Shown here: positions 36,721 through 50,040 of the stretch, piece after piece
Numbering within the stretch: the first letter of the stretch is position 1
How the letters are laid out: each line of letters begins with the position of its first letter
Assembly (NCBI GenBank): GCA_009741485.1
Contig: CM019220.1
Location: 1,289,781-1,353,780, forward strand
DNA: 64,000 bases
Origin: Malurus cyaneus samueli
Lineage: Eukaryota; Chordata; Aves; Passeriformes; Maluridae
Direction: 5' to 3'
Position numbers and translations under genes: made by a program
Notes under the pieces: model-generated
Database searches by the model: none
The model's input: only the letters and a program-made list of their open reading frames with translations
What the model was told of the DNA's origin: nothing

Positions 36721-36865
36721 TTCCAGAATGTTTGGGGTTGGATGAGACCTTAAAATTCCTCCTGAACCACCCCTTGCCATGGGCAGGGACATCTCCCACT
36801 GTCCCAGGGTGCTCCAAACCCCGTCCAACCCAGCCTTGGACATTTCCAGGGATCCAGGGGCAGAA
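36721..36865 (-). mobile_element. CR1 LINE 3' fragment
   Basis: Minus orientation, with 'ggggttggatgagacctta', 'ttgccatgggcagggacatc', 'ccagggtgctccaaaccccg' and 'gccttggacatttccaggg'. Both ends are truncated and it lacks the octamer tail. Confidence 0.92.
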
Positions 36866-37051
36866 CTGATTGGAAACAAAAACTATTTTATAAAAGCCAG
36901 GTGCTGCCAAGCCCTCATTGCAACCTCGGTGTTGGCCTGTCAGAGGGAATTTGGGTAATTTCTGTCTTGATATAACTTTTCGGCAGTGTCAGATGTTTGA
37001 TTGTGGAAGAATAAAGCCATTGACCGAAGAAACTTCTCTGAGGGGGCGAAA

Positions 37052-37212
37052 CTTCTCAAACAACATTTCATTCTGCTTATTTTAAATTCTGCTCCTCCTT
37101 ACCTGGTGCTTGGGGAACAGATGGCTCTTAGNCTTCTCAAACAACATTTCATTCTGCTTATTTTAAATTCTGCTCCTCCTTACCTGGTGCTTGGGGAACA
37201 GATGGCTCTTAG
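37052..37212 (+). repeat. Exact 80-bp direct duplication around a single N
   Basis: Bases 37052-37131 and 37133-37212 are identical over 80 positions. The only base between them is the N at 37132. Identity stops exactly at the N on one side and at ordinary sequence on the other. This is what an unmerged overlap between two contigs looks like, so the second copy is probably not real. Confidence 0.9.
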
Positions 37213-37894
37213 GGTCATGGTTTAGGGCTGGCTTGGCTCTGTGGGGTTTAGGATCACCCTCAATGGTTTTTAGGGTCTTTCCCAAACTCCATCATTCCCA
37301 ATGAGTCCGTGGCCTCCCATGAGGGCTGTGGTTCCCCTGGGGCATCCCAGGCTGTTGGAAAACCTTTTATGGGCAGTGAGGACAAAAAACGTGAGCCCTG
37401 AAGGACTCAGCAGTCCTGGAGATGAAGATCCCAGGAGCTTCAACCCTTTTTTGGCGGCCAAAGTACAGCCTGTGCAGCAAAGCTGAGTGTGAGGACAACT
37501 TGTGCTTTTCACTGTTGCTGCCCAAATCAATTTCTGATGGGGAAATCCACAAAAATAATCAAGGCAAAGTCATTTTTACCCTAAGAAACACTTTTTCCAT
37601 GAGAGAAAAATGGAGAATTTAAATGGGATGCTGACTCCCACGGATTTCTGAGCAGTGTGAGGTTGAGTCCCCACCTGGATGGGGTGTTGGGGGTGTTTTT
37701 AGGGAACAAATTCCTATTTTGAGATGTTATGACCACTTTTTCCAGGGCAGAGGCAGCTCAGAGCTCAGTGCTGCTCTGCCAGGGAGGAATGATTTATTGG
37801 ATGATCTCCCTGAGCTCCCAGCCTTTTCCTTCCCTTCTTCAATACCCTGCACAAGAATGGAAACACTTCATGGGCTTCATCTTAATAGGGACTC

Positions 37895-38216
37895 CCCCAC
37901 TCCAAAACAAGATCTTTATCCAAAGATTTTAATTAATTGCAAAAGTTAAAAATAAATCGTGCTGGAGTACCATTGATAATCCTCCTAGGCTGGCTTTCAT
38001 TCATGTTAATGTGTAATACAGCCACAGTAAGATTTAATTTTAACCATAATTATAAAAGTTTGAAATTAAATCTTACTAGGGATGTGTTCTCCATTAATAT
38101 GGACAAAAACTGATCTGGGAGGATTATTATGGGGGACACAAGAAAGATTTAATTTTTAACTTTTATAATTAATTCAAAAATGTGATAAAGGATTTTGTTT
38201 CAGGGGAGGGGGGAGT
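37895..38216. repeat. Large imperfect palindrome (inverted repeat), about 320 bp
   Basis: Left arm about 37895-38040 and right arm about 38063-38216 are reverse complements at roughly 70 percent by eye, around a 22-bp centre. The inner 15 bp (AGTAAGATTTAATTT, 38026-38040, against 38063-38077) is perfect. Colinear outer matches include 'ggaggattat', a 'gattta(a)tttttaactttt' block, 'aattaatt', 'gataaag' and a terminal 'gggggagt'. Possible explanations are a hairpin-type DNA transposon or MITE, an ancient low-copy hairpin repeat, or a local inverted duplication. No transposase, target-site duplication or gene is seen. Confidence 0.8.
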
Positions 38217-39285
38217 GCTCTCCAGACCACTAAGACATCCCAGCAGTCTTTCAGAGCCATCTTAATTACAGCCACAAAGAATTATTTGTTAGAGAATAGT
38301 GGTCAGGAGCTCAAACTGCTTCTTTTATCCAGAAATAAATGTGCAGACACTTGGAAACTTTCACTGAATAAAGGACTGCAGTTGGTGAGGAACGAACATC
38401 AGAGGGATATATAAATATATATATATGTGCATATACATTTATATTTTTGTGTTTATATCTGCAAATACATGAACACATGGAGGTAGAAATGCACATCTAT
38501 ATAAAAATGGATGTAGATATGTGAATATGCATCTATTTTATGAATAAATGTGCATGTACTTATATAAAACTTGCAACAAAAATACATTTTTTCCTCTCTT
38601 TTTTTTCTAATTCTTTGTACAGATGCATTGACACATGTACCTAAACAGATGGGCAGGAATTTTTCCCATTAAAAAGGAGTTATTGCAATAGGAGAAAAGG
38701 AAGATTAATGGAAACCATTTCTTCCCATGGATGCACTTGCATATGGCTGCACTGAATTTTGGTGTATTGGTCATGCTGCAGAATGGGCAGAAACCAAGGA
38801 AATTTACTGAAAAAAATTCCACCGAGGATCAGGTTGCGATAAAATTAAAGATGTATGAAAACAATTAAAAGGAAAGAAGTATTAATTTCACAGGTCCATG
38901 TTTGGGAATCAGTTTTGGCTCTGAATTCCAGCTCTTCTCTGAAGCACCCAGCCTCAATGGTTTCAGGTTCAGCTCGTGTTTGTGATCCCACATCAAACAC
39001 AATTTTCCAGCACAGAGGGGTTGGATTTTTCAGTCCAGCTCGTGGTCACACTCTTTTCTTTTTGCTGCTCTTTTTTATTTTTTGTTTTTGGTGCCTCCAG
39101 TGTTGAAATTTTAGCATTCATCTGAAAATTCAAGCAGATTCTTTCCATATGATACCAAAAAATAAGATTTAGTGATGGGTCTTGGTGAGGATGCTCAGAG
39201 TTCAGAGTTGGGTTTAAATTCTTATCCTGGCAGTTCCTCATCTGCTGGGGCTCAGCTCTAATTGTATTTTTTTAAAAATATGGTA
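38217..39285. other. Non-coding AT-rich stretch with TA-rich patch
   Basis: It contains a TATA-rich simple-sequence patch at 38407-38456 and A/T-rich runs. No gene is recognised. Confidence 0.5.
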
Positions 39286-39287
39286 GT

Positions 39288-39347
39288 CCTTTGTATTTAA
39301 TTAATATTAAATTATTTATTTGTATTTGGTTAGTATAAATTATTTAT
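39288..39347 (+). repeat. Two-copy AT-rich tandem repeat, about 29 bp
   Basis: A TTGTATTT...TAAATTATTTATT unit occurs twice in tandem with a few differences. Confidence 0.55.
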
Positions 39348-42300
39348 TACATTTTACATTTTATTATTGTATGAATAACAACAACTTTATTATTACCAGT
39401 GTTATTTTAGTTTTGAGGGTTGAGCTTTTTTTTTTGCATTATCCCTTCAATGATACCAAGTTTATTTAATAACAAAATAGAAAAATAAATCTAAACAATT
39501 ACAAATATTAAAAAAAATCACAAAATTTTGGAAGCATGAAAAACAATACTCCAAAAGAATATAACAGAGAAAATATTTTGAAGATTCTGTGTCTTTATAA
39601 ATATATATCAAGCTAGTCAGACTCTTTCTCTTCAACTTCATACTTTTAGAAAATAGATCTGTATTTTTGTGTCCCCTTTTATTATAAAAGTAAAATCTGA
39701 AGAACTCCATTTTCTATTTCTTCATTTTACATGATGTTTAATGTAGGGCTGGGTTTTTGGTTGGGTTATTTTTTCATTGATATTGTGGGTTTATTTTTAT
39801 GAGCGTCTGCTTTCATTCTTTATTGTCCTTTCTACAAGTAATCAGGTTTGGACCAGGCTGTAAAACACATTATTATGAAATTTTGTAGTTCTAAAGGGCA
39901 GATTCTTCCTGCATTAGCACAACAACCACTCCTTGCTGTAATTTACTTTAGTAAATGGCCCCAAGTAAATAAAGAGCAAAAATTACAGTTACAAATCCTT
40001 TCTTTTTAACATTATTTGTGACAAACAGCTGCTATCCTTTGCAAAAGCTTTGGAATAATAAAGATCATAAAATCAAACTGGAGGAAAATACTTTTTCTCC
40101 CCATTTTTTTTTCTTACAAGGCACATTTTGTGTCCTGTTAGGGGCTGTTGGAATGTTCAGAAAGTTTGATAAAAATGGGCAAAGCCATGGAGTGACTCCA
40201 GTGGTCCTTGGTCTGGTCCATAATTTGTGTTTTTATGAAGAATAGTATGAATAGGGGGAAATGCTGAAAATAAGTTTGTGTTCTTAGGTTGAGGTTTTCC
40301 TCTCAGAACTGATTATCTGAGGAAAACTTGCTTTCATGACCACTTATCACCACACTCACTAAAATTCCTGTGCTGAATGAATGAAAATTAGAGATATTGA
40401 AGATATTCTGAGAATGCAAAAGCTCTGAAATAGATAATAACAATTGTTTGTAAACAAGGTATTGAACAGGGTATGTTGCAAATTACGGACAATATTTAAA
40501 AGTTGTGATAATTCTGTTGTTTTTATATTTTAATTGACACATCATTCATTCCTCTTTTGGCAGAACAAATCTAACAGTGGGCAACTCCTTCCTCTCTTCT
40601 TCAAAATCCCAAGAACTTTCCAAACAACCACTGAAATATTTCATAGAAATGTACAAAAACATGAATTTTGAACTCTAGGGATGTCATTGGAGATATTTTA
40701 GGTAATAATTGGCTATTTAAATTTAGAAATGTTGTATGTGGTGTATACATTTGGCTGCCTAGCAAAAAGGAAGTGGTGGTGATTGCACAAAGCCCTCAGC
40801 CTTGTCAGAAAATAGCAAAATGCTTCTAAATCTTTATTATTAAAAAAAAATAAAATAATAAAAGGAGCAAAAGATATTTTATTTCAGGGTCTCCCCTTCA
40901 GTCTCTGGCTTTGAGCCAAAGCACACTATGAAGTAACGCTTGGAAATGACCCCTACTCCTTCCACTCTGTTCTTTCTTTGCCTTGGCTTAAAATTAATCA
41001 CTTTAAAAAAAAAAAAATAACCTTGCAGACCTTTCTTGGTTAAGCCCAATTTTTACCCAGAATGTGGCTCTTTGCCAGCACCAAAGGTGACATCAGAGCG
41101 ATGTCCCCGTGCTCATCCAGCAGAGGCTGGACCAGGAATGCACTGCTGGGATGATGGATTGAATTTTGCTATGGAACCTGGGTTTGGAACTGGCAGGGAC
41201 AAAAGGAGATGTGATTTTAAATCTTTATTTAATATCTTTATTTAATACCTTTAATCTGTTCCATGCCACCCTCCCCACTCCAGCTGCTTGGGGCCACATC
41301 TTCCCATTATTTCCACTAGAATATTCTGCTGTCCATCAAGCATTTATGGAAACCTGCAAGAGCCTCTCCATGGTTAAGTTTTGTGCTTAATCCAACAGGC
41401 AAGGGATTTCTAATACAACATTTTTCTTACAAAGAAAAGCCTTTAAAAAAGATTTTCCCTGCTCATATCTAGAAGATAGGATGATGCTCAGTTGAACATT
41501 AGGTCATTTTAGTGATAATATTAGGTGCTGGATAAGCTTAAAATAATCATGGCCTGCAAAAGCCCTCAACTAATCAGTGCACAAGTCGAGCTGTTTTCAA
41601 CTCGTTTGTCCTTGGTTGGTTCTAAGGATTACATATTGCATTTATGAACTCCCAGGGGACCCTTTGGGTATGAACTGTCCTTTCCATTTCCCTTATCCAG
41701 CTGAGCATTCCCTTTCCCATCGTGTCTCCTTGGCTCTCAGTTCTCCCAGTGCTCAGCAGAAATGTTCTCTGTCAAGCACAGCCTGAAGTTATCACACCCC
41801 TGAGGAAAGCTGAGCACTCGTGTTCCCACCAAGTCCTTCCCCATTTCCTGGTGGTGCTGAAGTGAAGATTTCTTCCCAGCTGTTTCTCTCACCATCCCCA
41901 TTCTTCAGCATCAGCTTTGAGATTTCTGCCTTTTGACCCCCAATCCATCTTCCCCCTCTCCAGAAAAATCAAGTGGGGTACCTGGAATATTCAGTTTTCT
42001 ACACGTTGGAGCCATCTCCCCACCTTGTTTTGTCAAAGGGAAGGAAAATATTTTTTTAAACAACAAAAATGATATTTCTGCAAAAATGAAGTTCCTTAAG
42101 GACTTAAGGGTCTCAAAACTTTGTGAAGCATTGTTTAACTTGGCCACATCACAACTTTGCCACATGAGTTCTGCATTTCTGTGCATGTATAACTTTCTAT
42201 CCTTTGTGCCTATTTTTCCCTGAGATAAGTAAATCTACTTTTGTAGGAGATTGATTTAGGTAAAATTCCTCCTATTTTGCATGTAAAAGCAAAAACAACG

Positions 42301-43459
42301 ACTTGTACCACCACAATGATGTAGCTTATTCCTGGTCAAAAAAATATTTTGCCACCACAGTTTGCTTCCAAATTTGTTGCAAACCTGGAAACAGAATTTT
42401 TGGGACAGATTATTTTTTTAGGATATTTTCAAAGGGTTTTTCTCAACTTTTCCCACCTGTCCTCGACAGCAGGGAGATGTTTTTAGGCACCCAGTGAACC
42501 TCAGTGATTTATCTGGTAGCAATCTAAATTGTGATTAGCCAATGGAATTCTGCATTTCCATTAAGGCTGAAGCCCGGTGTCCCTGAGATTTATATCCCTG
42601 AATCTCTCAATTGATTTATAACCTGGTAATCCTTTTATCCCCATTTATATGCAGCATAACTTGACATAAGTGCTCCAATGTCTCCATTAATCGAATTTGA
42701 GAGTGTTGGACTGAGAAACTCGAGTAAAAACTTTTAGGACCCACTGTAAATACACTTTTTGTCAGGGGGAAGGCAGGAGGCAATATGTCCTTGAGTTGAG
42801 CTTTATGTAAAAGAGGGAGAGAAAAATCCAACACCTGTTAATGCTATATATGAAGGTTGGGTGTTTTTTTTTTTTGATAAAAAGATATTAAAATAGATTT
42901 TTTTTTCAGCCTCAGCAGAACCCCATTCCTCCTCAGTGGATGGCAATGCTAAAGGGAGAGATCTGTGTGGATTTCATGGTTCCTGGTGCAGAGATAACAA
43001 TCTAGATCCCAGCCACAACACAGGGGTTTCGTAGGGTGCTCAAACCACCGGAGCCATCAAGAATGATGTGTCTGGATTTTGAAAAACATCACTGCAAAGC
43101 AGTTAACTCTCTACTTGTTTCAGGTGTTGGGACGTGTCTGCTGCTGTTAAAAGCGAGGCAGTTTTCTTCTCCTTCAAACCACGCAAAATTAGCATTTCCC
43201 TTCTTGTGGAGTCCCAACACTCTACTTTTAATTATGTGGTGGGAAATTCAGTATTTAGAGCAGCTCTACATTATTTGTGCTCCTTCTGTGTGGATGTAGA
43301 AATGAGATGAAAACCTCCCTTACAAACAAATCCATGGAGTTTCTCTGAAAAAAAAACCAACCCCTTCTACAACCTTTTCTGGCTACATCTGCAGAGGATG
43401 GGAGAGCCCCCTGTCACACTTAAATCAAATCTGTGGCACAGCAAACCCAGGAACTACTA
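39348..43459. other. Non-coding AT-rich stretch
   Basis: Unique sequence with short A/T runs and a short direct repeat of CTTTATTTAATA near 41222-41247. The part at 42530-42730 has some CpG and complex texture. No supported gene. Confidence 0.45.
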
Positions 43460-43900
43460 AAATATATTTATTATTCATTATTAACAAATTGCCAGCATGC
43501 GGCTTAGCAGAGAACGGCAAACTCACAATTTTGTTGACTCGCTGAAAGTTCATGGCGTGGTGGCGTCCTGCATACCCCAAATTTGTATTTATTGCGTTCA
43601 TTTTGCAGCTCCATTTAGGCGATTGCATGTGCACATTGCATGAAAAAGGTGCAGAATGAAGGTAAATGTTGCAGCGTGCTGGAAATCTGCAAACATCACT
43701 GTGGGTCTTGAGATTTCACGTTGGGACAGAACCTGATTTAACCCAGAAATTTACAGGTGGAAAATAACGTGTGCTGCTGCTGAAGATGTGTTAATAAATT
43801 ATAATTCTGAATGCCATGTGCATCCCAATCGCCTCTTTAGTAAATACTTCACATGTTAAAGCCTGCCAGGAAATCAGATGAAATGAAACCCATTTAATTC
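43460..43900. other. Candidate conserved non-coding block G
   Basis: Repeat-free, with CpG retained at 43500-43620 ('gcatgcggcttagcag', 'catggcgtggtggcgtcctg') and TTTATTGCG/TTAGGCG motifs reminiscent of CDX/HOX-type sites. Candidate only. Confidence 0.33.
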
Positions 43901-44857
43901 CTTAATTTGTGTTATGCTATGCAAAGCTACATCATGTGGTGGCCACAGAAACAAGGAATTGATGTTTTCTGAAGTCCATCTCCTGTTTCTCAGCACTTTG
44001 TTAATGTGCTGCTTCTCCTTTTAGGGACAGAATGATAAGAAAACTTTCCATCTTTTGGGTGTAATCACGTTTTATGCTGTGGGAGGGAAGGAGGTGTAAA
44101 TCAAAAAGGAGGGACATCATTCCCGGCCTTGTTTCTTATCATGAATTAACTTTGCTGCCAGAATAATTCTAAGAACTGGTGTTAAATTCCAAGAACTGCA
44201 TTAAATTGTTGTATTTAATGCTTAAATCCAACGTTTGCCCGTCACAATCCTGCTTGTGAAAACATGGAATTGAATACACACAGTATTATTCAGGAAATAT
44301 CTGGAAATAAAACCAACTGACCACAGCCCAGTGAGGGGAAAATGCTTCCCTGCTCACTGCATGTGTGGGCTGAGCAGAAAGGCTGCAAAAAATCGTGGAA
44401 GTGGGATGGTCATCAGCAATAACATCACCAAAAAAAGCTAATTAGTCCAGAAAATGTCCAGAAAAAGTTCTTTGCTAACAGTTTTTAAAAGATAATTCCA
44501 TGAAATTAAGAGAACTGGTTAAGAATGAGCCATGTGTGAATATTTTAAAAAATCCTTAGCGATTTCCTGGATTTTGAACTCAACTGAGTGCATTTTATAA
44601 AATTCTTGAAAATTCACTCCAAAAGCAAAAAAAAATATTTTTATGAAGCAACTTTAAATTTCATGATCTCCACTACAGAAGAGGGGACTGGGACCTGCTG
44701 TGGGTCTCAGCAAACAAAGTGAGAAAAGAAAATGAACTTGAGCCCTGCTAATGACCTGGAATGATCCTTTGGTGGCTGGTTCAGCTCCTGGAGGGAAATC
44801 CCAAAATCCATATTGGAGTGTGCTTGCATCATAAACGTAATCATCATCATAGGGTGG

Positions 44858-44951
44858 TTTTTTTTTTTTTTTTTTTTTGGTGAATCAAAAGAATTTTTTC
44901 TAGTTCAGCCCAAAGGGAAAAGAATTGGCATTGCAATGCCCTGGACAAAAA

Positions 44952-44983
<32 letters not shown>
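44858..44983. repeat. Poly(T)21 and poly(A)24 facing each other
   Basis: A T run (44858-44878) is followed 68 bp later by an A run (44947-44970) with a further interrupted A run to 44983. The two form inverted homopolymer arms. No retroposon body is recognised between or beside them. Confidence 0.85.
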
Positions 44984-44984
<1 letters not shown>

Positions 44985-45019
44985 AAGAGAAGGATTTAAA
45001 TATTACCTTAATTTTCTGA

Positions 45020-45770
45020 GAGCACTTTTAATATGCATTGTTGATCCTAAACCCATCCGAGTGACTACTTCAATGATTCACAATTTGGTTTTCTAGTTGC
45101 TAAAAGAAGCCAAAGTCAAAAGAAGAATGGTCTTCTGTGTTTTGGCTGTGTGCTGCATGAAATAATTGACTGTCTGCTGAAAAACTGTCTTGTCATATTT
45201 TGTAATAAAATAACATTTTTTGTGCATAACTTGACCTGTCCTAGTGAGTTATGCTGCTCATTGTTTCACAGTAACAATTTCCAATGGGATTTTAATAATA
45301 CTCCTGCTTTACCATCTTGTACGATGTAAGCTGTTACATTCAATTTGTGAGAAAAATATTCAGGTATAAAACGGGATAATCTGTATCCCTTTAGAATCAA
45401 AAGTCACTTTGCCAAAATATTTTAACACATGAAATTGCTTCTTAAGAGATGTTTGCTATGATAAAACGACAGAAAACTACATTTCCATTATAATTATAAC
45501 TGACTAGTGGTGCTAAGTTTTTATAATTTAAAGGTATTCTCAAATCTGACAGCTCTTCTATGTTGAATTATGCATTTCTGGCTCTTAAATAGTTCTGCTG
45601 GCATGAGACAGCTGAGATGAAGTTGTCTTTCTAAAATAATTGCTCCATGGAGCATCCATTATACCTTCAGAAAAAATGTATTACTTGACTTCTACAAATT
45701 ATAGACTAGGCTATAATGGGTATTTTTGACAGCTATTAGCTTTTAAAAAAAAAACCTGAACAGTAAAATG
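45020..45770. other. Candidate conserved non-coding block H
   Basis: High-complexity AT-rich unique sequence with many TAAT cores and no repeat signature. Candidate by texture only. Confidence 0.28.
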
Positions 45771-48700
45771 AGTATTGATATCACTCTGCCGTGTCTTGCA
45801 TGTTAATACCAACCTTTTCTGTGCTCCTTTTCTAAAGCATGATGTAATCATTAATTACAATAATATTGATGTAATTGCACTCATCCTAAGCTCCCTCCTG
45901 TAATAGCAACATGTGATGATTTCCTTTTTTTTTTTTTTAACAGTAGTCCTCAACTCATATTTCCTGTTCTTGGAAAAAGGGGAAAAAAAAAAGTTTGAGC
46001 AAAAAATCCTGTGCTGTATTTTGACATCATCATGATGATGGTCGGGATGAACAATCTGGGAATGGAGTGGAGTTGGACCTTTCATGGGGTGTTGTGGTGC
46101 AGCCTTGGGACTGATCCCACACAGCACAACTTCTAAAGCTGTGGAAGAAGAGACACCATGATGAGATGTTCTGGTGCCTGGAACTCCCTTTTTTTTGGGG
46201 GGTGTTCAAATATTTCTGCCTGCAGGCCACCTGAGCTTCTGTGTTTACCTCTCCATGGTGGATTTGCAGTTTGAGATCCAGCTGTAGTGACTCCGGTGAT
46301 GCCTTATCTGGCTACTAACCAGAGGCCAGATAAAATTCAGAGAATGAATTCTGTTCATTGCAGGGCCTTCAGGGCCATCCAGGGCAGTCCCACACCCACA
46401 ATGGACAATGGCTCACGGGTTTTTCACCCTTTCTCACTTTTGTCCATTTGCACATCGGGATTTGCTGAATCCTCCAATTGCAGCTCAGCCAATGCAGTCA
46501 TTGACTCCAAGTTGGCTCCCCCCAATTCTCTGTTGTTTCCATCTCTTGGGGCCTGGCCCAGGGAGGTGTCCTTGAGTTTGGGGCTGCAGAGGAATTGTTT
46601 TGTGTAAAATGGAGAGCAGGAGCCAGCACTGTCTGTGGAGTCTGGAGTTAAACACTGAAGGATTACAGGGGACATGGAAATAAAGAAACTGAAATCCTAA
46701 GGTATCCCATGAGTTCACACTGGGTGGATATGGGGCAGTTCACAAAGTGTTAAAAGAGGAACCCCTGGGGCAGGTGGAACAGAAAAACCCTCTGAAACCA
46801 CTCAAAACCAGGAGATTTTGTGTTTTAAGCCCACATTGTCCATACTTTATTCCATTGGCTCGTATCTAGAATGCGATGAAGCTAAACTATAACACTCTTG
46901 TATTTAAAATAGATGATCAGACTGTCACAATTGCAGCTGAATATATTAATTTACAGTGGTGTTAACCACAAAAATAAGGGATTGTCCAAGATTTTCTATA
47001 CTCTGACCATTGCCCATCAGTCCTGTGGGGTGGAACATCCCTAAACATTTCTGTTTATTTGTACATTTGGTGTTGAGTGAGAAGTGTGTGTCTGGGAGGC
47101 TCCAGCAGCTGTTGGTGTCTGGAGAGAGGAGGGAACAGAAGGTATGGCTAGAGAGGATTATTCCTGCCCTGGGATATTTCTGACAGAGTCTGGGTGCTGC
47201 TGTTTAGTGCTGAGCCCTTTCCTGGGCTCCTAAAATGTCCTGGGGAAAGGCTTTCCTGGAAAAGAGAAACTTGAGCAAAGGGTGAAATCAGATTAATTGG
47301 GTTACTCTGTGAATTGAGGAGAAATTCACTGCTGGATTCAATCTTCCCTCCATGCTGAGAGTATTTAACTTCCTAAAAATTATAAACATGTTGGTAAGGA
47401 TAACAAAAAAGGTGAGGATGTGTAATTTCAGTTCCAGTGGTGTTCAGGCTCACCTGAACAGGAATGAAATAGAAACTCAGGGTTGGACCTGCAGCTCCTT
47501 CCAGTTCCTTTGGTTTCTTGCCACTATTTCAGGTGTCCAAATCTGCTTGTGAAGAGCAGCAGCAGAAAAAGGACCAGACTTCCTCTTCAAAGTCAGCATT
47601 TCCCTTCTCCCCAAATCACTCCTCATATTTTGAAATAAAGTGAACGTCACAATCAGAGACATTGACAACTGCAGAAGTTCAGGGTGCTGATGGAACTCCA
47701 GGAATTCTGTTATAACCTTACAAAAGTGGAGGGAACAGAGCTATGATCAGCATAACACAAACTATATTTAGAAGCACCACAATTATTGCACAATACATCA
47801 CACAGCCCCTCTAGAGAGGGTATTACCAGAGATTATGGGATGCTTTGGAAAGCCATTAAGGACCTATTAGTTGCCCAACTGGTCCATCCATAACTTTCAG
47901 TAATGTCCTCTCTGGAGCATTATTTTGTTACCCCATGATATTTGTAGCAGGGGAACTTAAGCTTTCAACTCAGGGTTGTTGAGAGAAAAAGTAGCCTTGA
48001 CATGTTGGCTATTTTATAATTAATATCTTTATTATACTTTTGACCTGTGTTTTACAATTATTGGAGGAATAAATCAATATATCTGAGATTTATATGGTGC
48101 TTTGTTTTGTTTTTTTTCCTTGCTCTCCATTAGGCAATTTCTGAAGTAAAAGCACAATATGTATTCCCTTGTTAATGGAAATCAGCTGGATTAAATACAA
48201 AATAGATAAGAAGTTCAGAATTTGGCACAGGTTTGTGAACTAGAACAAAAAATTGGCGTAAAATCATAAACCCATGCTGTTGGTGAGTTTTCTTTCAGCA
48301 GGAGTGGTTGAAGGGTTATCAACTCTTTGAATATGTGATGCAGAAAGCTTGATTACAAATTTGGGAAAAGTAATATTATTGTTTTAGAACCGTGAGCCAA
48401 TATCCTGTTACATGGGGGGCTGCAGAAGAACAGTCCACAGCTGAATAAATGGTGACTGCTGCAGCTTTTTTTAAAAATTGGATTTTTGAAAGTCAAGTTC
48501 ATTAATAATTTTATAAAAATGAAAGGCTTTGCACATATAAAGTAATACTGTTCAGCATTTTTTTGTATTTGTGAATGTATTTCATGCAACCTGATCTTTT
48601 GGTAGATCAGAATTATTTTGATTATCATTCCATTCTCTTATCTGAGCATGAGAAATGTTGGATTCAGTTGTGAGGGTTTCTGAAGTGGTTCAGGTGACAT

Positions 48701-49370
48701 CTTAAATGCTGTGACATGGATCTGATTTCTCATTAGTCACTCACCCAATATCTGATTCCATTTTGAACATGTGGAGCAAATGTGATTTTTTACTGCTTGC
48801 TAAGCAAGTTTTTGCACAAGGATGTTCGTTAACCCCTCCTGTGACGAAATTATTTTTATTGCACTGCAAGAAAAAGACATTCTTCTAAAAAGTTTATGCA
48901 AGAATTAAAATAAGAACATGAAAAGGAGTTCTTGGAATGGTTGCTAACACATATAGAAACTGTGATATTATATTCTATATCCTACTGGTCCAATGGATGC
49001 AGAATGTTGGCACAGGGCACAAAATTGTGGAATAGCTGAGGATAAAAGTGCATTCATAAATCAATTTTTCTACTTTGCAGGTTGCTGATACAAAATAATA
49101 GAGAATCATGAATGTGATTATGGTTTTAAATATTGCATATAATTTTGCTTTTGCTTTGCAAAAGAATCAATGGTTCCATATGGTGAAAATCAGGGAAGAT
49201 CCAGGACCACGAGCCTTCCCAAGCACAGAATAATACTTTCAGGAGTAGCATCAAATGCCATTAATGAAGAAAAATGTATGGATTTTAAAGTTTGCTTTAT
49301 TCTTTATTGTAGGTGTAAAATCAGGGCTGCTCTAGCCCAAGTGGGCTGTCAAATCCTTTAATCCTGCCAC
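45771..49370. other. Non-coding, no recognised element
   Basis: Unique sequence. Open frames near 46287-46718 overlap on both strands without domain support. The part at 47690-47950 has complex texture but no identifiable feature. Confidence 0.45.
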
Positions 49371-50040
49371 AGCAGAGTCTACTTCGTGTGTGAGTCTGAG
49401 ATTTTCCCCGGTCTGCACAGCAGCTCCGAGGTAGTGTGTGGGATGCAGCTTGTCACCATTTCATTACCCAAAAAAAAAAAAAACCAAGAAACGTCTGATT
49501 AAGTCAGAGAAAAGTTCCTGCATTATTAAAGCGGGTGAATAATTTTTTTTTTCTTTTTTCTCTTTCCTACGGTTTGTCAAATTTATAAAATATTATATTT
49601 CTCTTCAGCTAGAGTTACACACTGTGTAGCTCAGAGATAATCCCTATGGTCTTGGCATATGTTACTTAATTGTCTCAGAAGGAAATACCATAAATACCAT
49701 GCTGTCATCTCCCATGGGCATTTGCTCATCTGTCACAGTGGGAGCTCGAGACTGGGTGAGGTGCTCTAAGACATTTCTTAAACTATGTAAATCACAGCCA
49801 TTTCTCCTTCCTGCTTCCCAAATGGTCAATTATGTATAAACATGTGTTAATAAAAATTTGCTTCTTTTGCCTCCGAGGTGCACACCCAGAAAGCTGAGGA
49901 TGATAAACCATAAAATGCCATTATTGTGTGCTTCAACCTGTGACATAAATTACCGCTCTAAAATGCCAGCAAGGATAAGCAAGTCTGGCCCAAAGTAGAA
50001 GCAAAACAAAACCATCAATAAAAGTCATTAAAGAAACAGG
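49370..50040. other. Candidate conserved non-coding block I
   Basis: Repeat-free apart from two short homopolymers (49470 and 49540 regions). It contains TAAT cores, TTTATG/CATAAA motifs and scattered CpG. Candidate regulatory DNA. Confidence 0.3.

Noticed and set aside
37001..37225. Open frame spanning the N and the 80-bp duplication
   Set aside because: It exists only because of the probable assembly artefact.
38407..38456. TATA-rich patch as a promoter
   Set aside because: It is simple TA-rich sequence with no start-site context.
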